From the NCBI GenBank assembly GCA_913042885.1, contig CAJWLW010000025.1, positions 1-30,466 of the forward strand: a stretch of DNA of 30,466 nucleotides, written 5' to 3'. Under the pieces are notes generated by a model. That model had not been told where the DNA came from. It did not search any database and was given only the letters and a program-made list of their open reading frames with translations. This DNA is from an uncultured Lentisphaeria bacterium (GTDB lineage: Bacteria; Verrucomicrobiota; Lentisphaeria; JABSQK01; CAJWLW01). Position 1 is the stretch's first letter; every line of letters starts with the position of its first letter. The position numbers and the translations under genes were made by a program. Below are positions 24,427 to 30,466 of the stretch, in pieces.

Positions 24427-25425
24427 TTACGCCTTACTCCATTCCAACAATTCTTCTCTGCTCGTGATATACCGGGCAGTTGGCCTGCTGGCCGCCCAGT
24501 CGACGACGCCAAACTTGATGCTGTCCGCACAGGCCAGCAGTGAGCGTTGGCCTTTCTCCTTTACCACTTCCGTCGTATAGGCACCGTGCCAGAACTCTCT
24601 GCCGGTCGAGAACTCAAAATGATCCATCCGATCACTTTCAAAAATCCAGTTTTGAATTTTGGCCTTCGTAGTGTCGAACATGGCGAGGAGGAACCACCTG
24701 TCCCCTTTCCTGATAAGGTTGCTGGATTCAAGCTGGCCCTGCGGTTGGCTGCCGTCGGGCCGATGTTCATAGCCATCGGTGGGGCCCGTAAAGATGGGGC
24801 CACAGTCTTGCCAGTGCTCCAGATCCTGAGTGGTTGTGAGGGCAATGCAGGATGCGCCATCCCTTGTGTTGGCGGTGTAAGCCATACAGAGCTGTCCCTC
24901 GTACACAAACAGGTGGGCGTCGCGGCAACTTGTCGGGCCGTCTTCTCGCCAGAAGGCCCAAGGTTTTTCCTTGCAGGGAGATAACGGATTTCTCTCCCAA
25001 CGTTCCCAGTGGAAAAGATCATCGCTGAATGCGATACCGAGATTCTGCGTACCGTATTCGTTGATGCCAAGGTACGCCATCACGAACCTGTCCCGGTAGT
25101 AAATGATGTTCGGCGCCGCGACAATCAGGTGTTCCCAGGTGTTCGGCTGGACCCAAATTTCCGGGTAGTGTACCTCCCAGTCGAAGAAGTTGGCCGTGCT
25201 CGCGTGCCCAATGTAGCATTCGTTCCCGGGGTAGCCGGGCAGTCCCTCGGTTAAACGTCTCTCGATGTAGAAGAAGTGATGGCGTCCATCGTGCTGGACA
25301 CTGCAAAAGTCTGCTACCCTGCCGCTCTTGGGCCGAAAGCCCTCGTTGATGATGTCGACTTCGGGAAAACGATATTCCCGCATCCGTGTGGTCCAGATAC
25401 TCTCCTCAAATTCGATGGAGTTCAT
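24427..25425 (-). CDS. Five-bladed beta-propeller glycosidase-like protein (GH43/GH32/GH130 superfamily)
   Basis: This 332-aa protein has repeated propeller-like blades: HDGRHHFFYIERR, YRDRFVMAYLG, AFSDDLFHWERW, RDAHLFVYEGQLCMAYT, TTTQDLEHWQDCG, RKGDRWFLLAMFD. The pairing of 'SDDLxHW' and 'RDAHLFVYxGxxxMAYTA' is typical of enzymes in the GH43/GH32/GH130 clan. No signal peptide is seen. Catalytic acids cannot be assigned with certainty. AGAGGGG 5 nt before the ATG fixes the start at 25425. It follows a phosphatase gene by 65 nt on the same strand and is probably in one operon with it. Confidence 0.65.
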   Translation of the reverse strand: MNSIEFEESIWTTRMREYRFPEVDIINEGFRPKSGRVADFCSVQHDGRHHFFYIERRLTEGLPGYPGNECYIGHASTANFFDWEVHYPEIWVQPNTWEHLIVAAPNIIYYRDRFVMAYLGINEYGTQNLGIAFSDDLFHWERWERNPLSPCKEKPWAFWREDGPTSCRDAHLFVYEGQLCMAYTANTRDGASCIALTTTQDLEHWQDCGPIFTGPTDGYEHRPDGSQPQGQLESSNLIRKGDRWFLLAMFDTTKAKIQNWIFESDRMDHFEFSTGREFWHGAYTTEVVKEKGQRSLLACADSIKFGVVDWAASRPTARYITSREELLEWSKA

Positions 25426-25490
25426 ATGGTCCCCTCTTTTCCAGATGCTCGTATTTGCACAACGCCGAGATCACCGCCGCAGACGTCGCG

Positions 25491-25979
25491 TCAGCGTGGT
25501 TCTGATTCGGTGGCAAGACGCGTCAGGACATGCTCGGCAAATTCATCCCAGCCCTCGGCGCTCAATGCGATCGGCCGTGTTTCACGGACTCGGTCGATTG
25601 CGTCTCGCGGTGAGAGTCCGGCGTGCTGCATGACGAAGTAGGAAAGGAAGAGGCCGGTCCGGTCTTTGCCTGCGTTGCAGTGGACCAGGACGCCACGACC
25701 GTCGTCGATCTGGGCTGTGGCAAACTCATAGGCCTGGCGAACGGCGGCCATGGATATGTCGTCGTCGCCGGGGAGCACAGGGGCATTGGAGCTAAACGGG
25801 ATGCAGGCATAAGCTATGTCATGGGCCTCGATGTCTTCCCGGACACAATGCTCGCCGTAATTAACAGAGATAATGGCGCCGATGCCGCCAGCCCGCAAGG
25901 CCGACAGGTCCCACGGTTCGGTGTTCGGGCCGACTCGCCCTGCGAGTTGGCCTTGGATTATCCAGAAGAGTTCGTCCAT
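25491..25979 (-). CDS. Dual-specificity/protein tyrosine phosphatase-like protein
   Basis: This 162-aa protein has the Cys-based phosphatase signature HCNAGKDRTG (catalytic Cys101, Arg107). The order 'LSALRAGGIGAIISVN' before it and 'AGLSPRDAIDRVRETRP' after it matches small dual-specificity phosphatases. The length is typical. It probably dephosphorylates a protein or small molecule in the cytoplasm; substrate unknown. It is the first gene of a two-gene operon with a glycosidase-like propeller, so a sugar-phosphate or regulatory role is possible but not shown. The ATG at 25979 has only a weak ribosome binding site. Confidence 0.88.
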   Translation of the reverse strand: MDELFWIIQGQLAGRVGPNTEPWDLSALRAGGIGAIISVNYGEHCVREDIEAHDIAYACIPFSSNAPVLPGDDDISMAAVRQAYEFATAQIDDGRGVLVHCNAGKDRTGLFLSYFVMQHAGLSPRDAIDRVRETRPIALSAEGWDEFAEHVLTRLATESEPR

Positions 25980-26240
25980 TATGTTTCGTCGTTGGTTGCA
26001 GGTTTCGGGGTCGTTTCATTGGGTTGGATACAGAACGATAGTTCATAGCCGAAGACATCCAAGCCAACTCAGGCGCTTATAAAGCTGCATCGAAACAAAT
26101 ATTTGTGGTGTTCGGTATTCGGCTTGCCTGTGGGAGCGTAGTTTCGACCTTGTCAATTTAATGAACGGAGATAACGTCCGCTGTCGGGGTGCAATTCGCC
26201 TTCTAAATACAGTTGCTATGAATTTGGTGGTTTCAATCAA

Positions 26241-26921
26241 GTGAATCGGTTCAAATCCACTTTCACGCTCATCGAGTTATTGGTGGTTATCGTCATCATA
26301 GCCATCCTTGCGTCCATGTTGTTGCCAGCCTTGAACCAGGCTAGGGTGAAGGCAAAGATTATCCTGTGCATGAACAACAAGAAGCAGTTGGGCGTTGGTG
26401 CGAATATGTACTTGCTTCAAAACAACCGGGAGGGGCCGGGGCCGATGACTCACTGGACCATCTTCTATAGTGCTGGCCAAGGCACCATCCGCGAGTCCCT
26501 CATGGAGATATGCTCCGGTGTTCCGGAAGAAGTTCTCATATGCCCACGCTCGAATCCGCGGTGGCAGCCGCAGGGCTCGGATGTCAACGTCGGCGATGCC
26601 CCCGTCGCCTACACGCAGTACGCCGACAATTTTCATGTGCAACCCGGGCCGAGCTACCTTCACACCAGCAACTCGACACTGCTGTTTTTCCTGTATAGCG
26701 CGACTTATCCGACAGCTCATCCCTGGGCAGATCAACCCGGTGGCCTCGCACCACGAGAGCTGCCCTTTGATTCAGAGTCCGCGATGGCCGTAGACCATCC
26801 CGGAAAAACGTGGAGTGATGATCCTGCGGACTATCTGACCGGCCCCATCCTCTGGGGTGACAGTCATGTGACGCTCCCGACAAGAACGGCCGAGCGCTGG
26901 GCCGGGCCGGTGCCGTATTAG
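26241..26921 (+). CDS. Type IV prepilin-like protein (single copy)
   Basis: This 226-aa protein starts at a GTG, with GGTGG 10 nt upstream. The N-terminus [32 protein letters not shown] is a type III-like prepilin signal with Thr before the cleavage Phe. The body ends in a short variant of the H-X9-DG region (AVDHPGKTW...[18 protein letters not shown]). It is related to, but clearly different from, the three tandem copies 4 kb upstream and has no Cys-rich leader. It is probably a pseudopilin or surface protein. It ends just before the left copy of the 52-bp direct repeat. Confidence 0.85.
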   Translation: MNRFKSTFTLIELLVVIVIIAILASMLLPALNQARVKAKIILCMNNKKQLGVGANMYLLQNNREGPGPMTHWTIFYSAGQGTIRESLMEICSGVPEEVLICPRSNPRWQPQGSDVNVGDAPVAYTQYADNFHVQPGPSYLHTSNSTLLFFLYSATYPTAHPWADQPGGLAPRELPFDSESAMAVDHPGKTWSDDPADYLTGPILWGDSHVTLPTRTAERWAGPVPY

Positions 26922-26925
26922 TTCG

Positions 26926-26977
26926 CCGTCCACGTCTCCAACATACCACGATGCCTCCGCGCCCGTGATTCACGGCG
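26926..26977. repeat. 52-bp direct repeat, left copy
   Basis: It begins CCGTCCAC and ends GATTCACGGCG. It matches 28553-28604 at 48 of 52 positions in the same orientation. The two copies enclose the XRE regulator and its partner gene (about 1.6 kb). Confidence 0.85.
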
Positions 26978-27033
26978 GCTGGTGATCCCATTTGCAATGC
27001 CGGCGTCGCCGGGGGCGATGGCAACTGGTGCGA

Positions 27034-28074
27034 CTAAAACTGACTGTCACGCACTTCGTCTTTCGATAGTTCTCTACGAATCAGCTGGATGTCATCGACC
27101 GTGACGGATTCGTTTTCCGGAAGTGGGTTCTTCCCGGCCTGCTTCCCGAGCGTCGCAACGCTTTTGAGTTTGTTCAAGATCTTTGAACCCTCCACCGCCG
27201 TTGCTTCAGCGTAGTAGTCGAACCATGGCAGATCGCTGCTGGCGTACTCTTCAGAGGTCGGCGGAATGGTGGGTGCGCCTTCACCGGTGATTTGACGCCA
27301 TACCAGCGAGTTGGCGAGGTGAACAAAGCACCGACTGGCGTTTGCCTGGTCCCAGTCCGAAAAATCAAACGGGTCATCATAGATTTCTTGTTTCATTCTG
27401 CCGCCGGGCGCGAGTCCCATGCCTGGGCTTGCGTCACAAGCGTAAACGTCCTCCATGGGTGAGTGAAGCAACATTGGCTCGTCGCGAAACTCCTGGCGCT
27501 GGATCTTGGGAAAGCGTTGCTCGAACACTTCTCGCTTCATGGGATACACAATGATCTGAAGACCCCCGTGCTCCGCTTCGCCGGTGATTTGCTCTTCGGC
27601 TGAGTAACCATCGCCGAGCGGCATGGCTACGAACTGGCGAATTAGCCCCTGTTCAACGCAATAGCCATCCAGCCACGGTTGCTCAGGGACGACTACATAG
27701 TCCTGAGGCGCTTTTTTGAGTTTGTTCTTATATTTTTTGCCGGTTACGGCATTGATTTTTCCGGCGGCAATCTTCATTGCAAATGGATAGCAGGTTTCCC
27801 GGTCCGAAATATAGCTGCCAGAGAAATTGATCCACATTGCTTCTGATTGATACATCGGCAGCATTATGCCCCCGCGTTCCAGCCAATTTGTCGGCACTGT
27901 CTCGGCGTGATCGTCGACATGCTGACAGGGAAAAGCGCCCAGTCCGGCCGGCAGCGGATAGGTTTTACCGTCGTCGGGGATTCGTAAGGTTCGCTGGAAA
28001 TTCACTGACATGCTGGCGTCGGCATGAACTTCGGGAAATGAAATTTGCAGACTGTCTTCTCTTAACTCGATCAT
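27034..28074 (-). CDS. Uncharacterised 346-aa protein paired with an XRE regulator
   Basis: No motif I can name with confidence. The protein is soluble, with no signal peptide or membrane segment. It opens with FPEVHADASMSVNFQRTLRIPDD and contains GGIMLPMYQSEAMWINFSG and a basic NAVTGKKYKNKLKK stretch. The overall Gly/Pro/aromatic content suggests a compact beta-rich fold. A strong GGAGGAGGAG lies just before the ATG, and the gene starts 15 nt after the stop of the XRE gene, so the two form an operon. Both lie inside the 52-bp direct repeats. The gene order (XRE first, larger protein second) resembles regulated two-gene cassettes, but no toxin, nuclease or defence motif is seen. Confidence 0.7.
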   Translation of the reverse strand: MIELREDSLQISFPEVHADASMSVNFQRTLRIPDDGKTYPLPAGLGAFPCQHVDDHAETVPTNWLERGGIMLPMYQSEAMWINFSGSYISDRETCYPFAMKIAAGKINAVTGKKYKNKLKKAPQDYVVVPEQPWLDGYCVEQGLIRQFVAMPLGDGYSAEEQITGEAEHGGLQIIVYPMKREVFEQRFPKIQRQEFRDEPMLLHSPMEDVYACDASPGMGLAPGGRMKQEIYDDPFDFSDWDQANASRCFVHLANSLVWRQITGEGAPTIPPTSEEYASSDLPWFDYYAEATAVEGSKILNKLKSVATLGKQAGKNPLPENESVTVDDIQLIRRELSKDEVRDSQF

Positions 28075-28089
28075 AACTCCTCCTCCTTG

Positions 28090-28440
28090 TTACCAGTCAC
28101 CATCGCGAACTTCGCGCACGAGACGAAGCACCGCGTGGTCCGGCATGTCCTGCAATTCTCGAATTATTTCCGCGAAAAGTTGAGGACGTTTAATGATTGT
28201 GTGGCGTAGATCTTCACTCACCTTACCGGCCATCGCGAGGAGCACATCGACATCCTCGTCGAGCTCTTCAGCAAGACGACGAATTTTCTGCTCCGATGGT
28301 GGTGGTTGCTCATCTCTTTCCACTTTACTGAGGTAGGAAGGCTCGACGCCGATCCGTGCGGCCACTTGGCGAACGGAATAGCTGCGATCCGATTTCAAGC
28401 GGGCCTCTCGGCTCGAACGAACATGGCTACCAAAACTCAT
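28090..28440 (-). CDS. XRE-family transcriptional regulator
   Basis: This 116-aa protein has a helix-turn-helix of Cro/C1 type at residues ~15-60 (YSVRQVAARIGVEPSYLSKVERDEQPPPSE). A helical C-terminal half (DVDVLLAMAGKVSEDLRHTIIKRPQLFAEIIREL) is likely used for dimerisation. It should bind DNA as a dimer; the 31-bp palindrome immediately upstream of its ATG is the obvious operator, pointing to autoregulation. There is no ribosome binding site before the ATG, so the message may be leaderless. It is the first gene of an operon with the 346-aa protein. Confidence 0.9.
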   Translation of the reverse strand: MSFGSHVRSSREARLKSDRSYSVRQVAARIGVEPSYLSKVERDEQPPPSEQKIRRLAEELDEDVDVLLAMAGKVSEDLRHTIIKRPQLFAEIIRELQDMPDHAVLRLVREVRDGDW

Positions 28441-28471
28441 AATGTGTACTGTATACTATATACTACACATT
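28441..28471 (-). promoter_or_regulatory. Operator palindrome overlapping the promoter of the XRE operon
   Basis: A 31-bp dyad has perfect 8-bp ends, AATGTGTA and TACACATT, around an AT-rich centre. On the minus strand it holds TATAGT and TATACA -10 candidates within 9-20 nt of the ATG at 28440. The dyad abuts the ATG with no room for a ribosome binding site, so a leaderless transcript repressed by the XRE protein is likely. Confidence 0.65.
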
Positions 28472-28552
28472 GCAAGTGGTTGGGCGAAAAAAAATCGGCA
28501 GCGTAAAGTATGCTCTGCTTCCAGCCGGCCGGCGTCCTCCCGTATTGCTACT

Positions 28553-28604
28553 CCGTCCACCTCTCCAACATGCCACGATGCCTCCGCGCTCGAGATTCAC
28601 GGCG
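28553..28604. repeat. 52-bp direct repeat, right copy
   Basis: Right partner of 26926-26977 (48/52 identical, same orientation). It lies just upstream of the alpha/beta hydrolase ATG. Confidence 0.85.
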
Positions 28605-28620
28605 CCATCCGATATTCGAC

Positions 28621-29424
28621 ATGTCACAATTCGAACCTGACAAGATTCTGACCTACAAGACTGTGACCAGCGACGAGTTTGGTCCGGCCGAGCTCAATCT
28701 CCATGTCTTCATGCCCGGGCCGCAGAGCCCGACCGGCAAGCGTCCGGCGATCGTGTTCTTCTTCGGCGGCGGTTGGAATGACGGTACGCCGGCTCAGTAC
28801 TACCCGCAGGCCGAATACTTTGCCGGCCGCGGTATGGTGGCCATATCTGCGGAGTATCGCGTCACGGTCCGGCACGGCAGTTCCACCCGGGAAAGCGTGA
28901 AGGACGCCAAGTCCGTGATCAGATGGTTGCGACATCACGCCGCCGACTTTTGCATCGATCCCGAAAGGATAGTGGCTGCCGGTGGATCGGCCGGTGGGCA
29001 TATTGCCGCTGCCGCTGCAACCGTAAAGTGCTTTGAGGAAGAAGGTGAGAACAGAAGTATCAGCTGCCGGCCGGATGCGCTGGTACTGTTCAACCCCGTA
29101 TTCGACAATGGGCCCGGCGGATTTGGTCATGAAAGGTTGATGGAATATTGGCAGGATATTTCACCGATGCACAATATCGACAATGCCACGCCACCGACCA
29201 TCGTCTTCCTCGGCACGGAAGACGACCTGATTCCCACCACAACCGCCGAAAAGTACAAACAACTGATGAACGATCAGGGTTGTCGCTGCGATCTGCATCT
29301 CTACGATGGCGTCGAGCACGGCTTTTTCAATTTCGAGCATTATGAGAACTACAAGGCGACTGTCATCGAGGCGGATCGTTTCCTCGCCTCACTTGGGTTC
29401 CTGGACGGCGAACCTACCTTGTGA
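28621..29424 (+). CDS. Alpha/beta hydrolase, carboxylesterase-like
   Basis: This 267-aa protein has the esterase oxyanion region FFFGGGW, the nucleophile elbow GGSAGGH (Ser123), an acidic residue in TEDDLIP (Asp201/202) and the catalytic His in VEHGFF (His233). It is close to esterase/lipase or acetyl-xylan-esterase-type hydrolases common in PVC bacteria. No signal peptide is seen from this start. Two earlier in-frame ATGs (28510 and 28570) fall before or inside the 52-bp direct repeat, so 28621 is preferred. No clear ribosome binding site is visible. Confidence 0.85.
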   Translation: MSQFEPDKILTYKTVTSDEFGPAELNLHVFMPGPQSPTGKRPAIVFFFGGGWNDGTPAQYYPQAEYFAGRGMVAISAEYRVTVRHGSSTRESVKDAKSVIRWLRHHAADFCIDPERIVAAGGSAGGHIAAAAATVKCFEEEGENRSISCRPDALVLFNPVFDNGPGGFGHERLMEYWQDISPMHNIDNATPPTIVFLGTEDDLIPTTTAEKYKQLMNDQGCRCDLHLYDGVEHGFFNFEHYENYKATVIEADRFLASLGFLDGEPTL

Positions 29425-29427
29425 TTT

Positions 29428-29585
29428 TCGGATATTGTTCGCGGTCGCACTGAGTGGATCTTGCTTGAACTGGCCGATAACGACGGCACCTTTGGTGCGG
29501 CCGCGCGCGCGCCGGTCTCGCCGACAAGCTGCGTGGCCAAAAACTGTCGACTGACGACGATGTGCTCTATCTGATCGCGAAGTAA
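29428..29585 (+). pseudogene. Short frameshifted coding remnant
   Basis: One frame reads FSDIVRGRTEWILLELADN, then DGTFGAAAR. After a GC-alternating tract near 29500-29513 the sense shifts by one frame to AGLADKLRGQKL, then STDDDVLYLIAK and a TAA at 29583-29585. The two pieces join naturally only with a one-base shift, and no start codon with a ribosome binding site precedes them. It is probably a decayed gene end or, less likely, a sequencing error. I do not recognise the parent family. Confidence 0.4.
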
Positions 29586-29634
29586 ACAGCGGCTCCATGG
29601 ATGGAATTCAACAACCCAAGAAGGAGACATTCAG

Positions 29635-30466
29635 ATGTTACCAGCAAACATATATGTCGGGATTCGCTCGATAGCCTTACTTGCAATTGCCGTCGTTGCC
29701 GGGGTCCTATTGCTGCCGGGGTTCGCACAGGCTGGTGCGTTTGAGGATAAGACAAAGGCGTTCACCGGCCTGGATAACATCGGCGATACCAAGGCGGCTT
29801 TCGGCGATTTCAACAATGACGGACACGTCGATCTGATTACATACGGCCTGCTCTTTGTGAACCTGGAAGGTAAGAAGTACAAGAAAATCGGCAGCGGCGG
29901 CGGCTTGGTTATGTGGGGTGACTTAAACAACGACGGCCACCTCGATCAGGTACGGGCCAATGGCAGCGGCGTCGTGATGCTCGGTGATGGCGAGGGCGGT
30001 TACACACGCGGCGTCGGCCCGCCCGGGCCGTTCGGCGGAGAATGTAATGCCGCGAGCCTCGGCGACATCGACAACGACGGCCTGCTCGACATTTATTACT
30101 GCGCCGGCGTCGGTAATAAGGACACCTTATGGCGGCAGAATCCGAAACACGAAAATAAATGGGAGCTTGTCCTGGAGGCGGGCGGCGCCTACGCCCGCAG
30201 TGTCGTCGGCTGTGATTTTGACGAGGACAACGATATCGACTTCTACGTGTCCAACTACTGGCTGGCTGCCAATTCCCTGTGGGTCAGCGACGGCAAAGGC
30301 GGGGCAACAAACCAGGCGGGCCCCTTTGGTGCAACCGGTGGCAGCGGCCACTCGGTCGGTGCCTGCTGGGGCGATATCGACAACGACGGCTACTTCGATA
30401 TTTTCGCCGGCAACTTCGCGCACCCCGGCCAGCCGCAGTCACGTTTCCTGCACAATCTCGGCCCCG
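29635..30466 (+). CDS. Secreted FG-GAP/VCBS repeat protein, N-terminal part (cut by window edge)
   Basis: AAGGAG lies 8 nt before the ATG at 29635. A signal peptide (SIALLAIAVVAGVLLLPGFAQA, residues ~12-33) is followed by repeated Ca-binding-type loops (DFNNDGHVDLI, DLNNDGHLDQV, DIDNDGLLDIY, DFDEDNDIDFY, DIDNDGYFDIF), as in FG-GAP/CRTAC beta-propellers. The frame is open to the window edge with 277 residues visible. It is probably a secreted or surface-bound binding protein. Its domain order differs from the other two propeller genes in the window: no CxxCH and no UnbV/thioredoxin part is seen so far. Confidence 0.85.
   Translation, partial: MLPANIYVGIRSIALLAIAVVAGVLLLPGFAQAGAFEDKTKAFTGLDNIGDTKAAFGDFNNDGHVDLITYGLLFVNLEGKKYKKIGSGGGLVMWGDLNNDGHLDQVRANGSGVVMLGDGEGGYTRGVGPPGPFGGECNAASLGDIDNDGLLDIYYCAGVGNKDTLWRQNPKHENKWELVLEAGGAYARSVVGCDFDEDNDIDFYVSNYWLAANSLWVSDGKGGATNQAGPFGATGGSGHSVGACWGDIDNDGYFDIFAGNFAHPGQPQSRFLHNLGP

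Noticed and set aside
27034..28440. Classical toxin-antitoxin system
   Set aside because: An XRE regulator in an operon is suggestive, but the partner is 346 aa with no known toxin fold, nuclease or kinase motif, and the larger gene is second. Not called as such.

Overview
This is a 30.5 kb stretch of a bacterial chromosome, probably from the PVC group (Planctomycetota, Verrucomicrobiota, Lentisphaerota). A Lentisphaerota-like host fits best. The clues are four type IV prepilin-like proteins with an [10 protein letters not shown] helix but no Gly at the -1 position, three secreted FG-GAP/VCBS proteins (one fused to UnbV, thioredoxin and TPR parts, one carrying a CxxCH haem motif), two phytanoyl-CoA dioxygenase-like enzymes, and creatinase/creatininase-type hydrolases. 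There are no rRNA or tRNA genes, no CRISPR array and no recognisable transposase. The taxonomy is inference from gene style, not from a marker gene.

Layout. 1-2960: catabolic enzymes (creatinase/prolidase N-terminal fragment, SDR, creatininase fused to a double GNAT). 3052-6816 (minus): one long secreted FG-GAP/UnbV/TlpA/TPR reading frame interrupted by a single in-frame TGA. 7067-10670 (minus): three tandem paralogues of a secreted protein with an N-terminal globular domain, a short collagen-like Gly-X-Y stretch and a five-cysteine tail. They have a good promoter upstream and a strong terminator downstream. 10979-12331 (minus): a secreted SurA-N-like protein whose 3' end is repeated in decayed form downstream. 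12552-19074 (plus): two PhyH oxygenases, a GH42-like large protein, a VanX-type D-Ala-D-Ala dipeptidase and a class III aminotransferase, with a heptamer repeat array between the last two. 19071-22545: a prepilin-like gene with its promoter, tandemly triplicated with a period of about 1190 bp. 22662-24317: a membrane-anchored CxxCH + FG-GAP protein. 24427-25979 (minus): a glycosidase-like beta-propeller and a Cys-based phosphatase. 26241-26921: a fourth prepilin-like gene. 27034-28440 (minus): an XRE regulator plus a 346-aa protein of unknown function, flanked by 52-bp imperfect direct repeats. 28621-29424: an alpha/beta hydrolase. 29428-29585: a probable frameshifted gene remnant. 29635-end: a secreted FG-GAP protein cut by the window edge.

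How the parts may work together (inference): the window looks like an accessory, surface- and substrate-oriented region. It has secreted propeller, collagen-like and pilin-like proteins that diversify by tandem duplication, alongside small hydrolases, oxygenases and carbohydrate-active enzymes. The most unusual points are the in-frame TGA followed at exactly 11 nt by a 17-nt hairpin resembling a bacterial SECIS, the tandem collagen-like family, the prepilin triplication with apparently non-canonical start codons, and the repeat-flanked XRE cassette.
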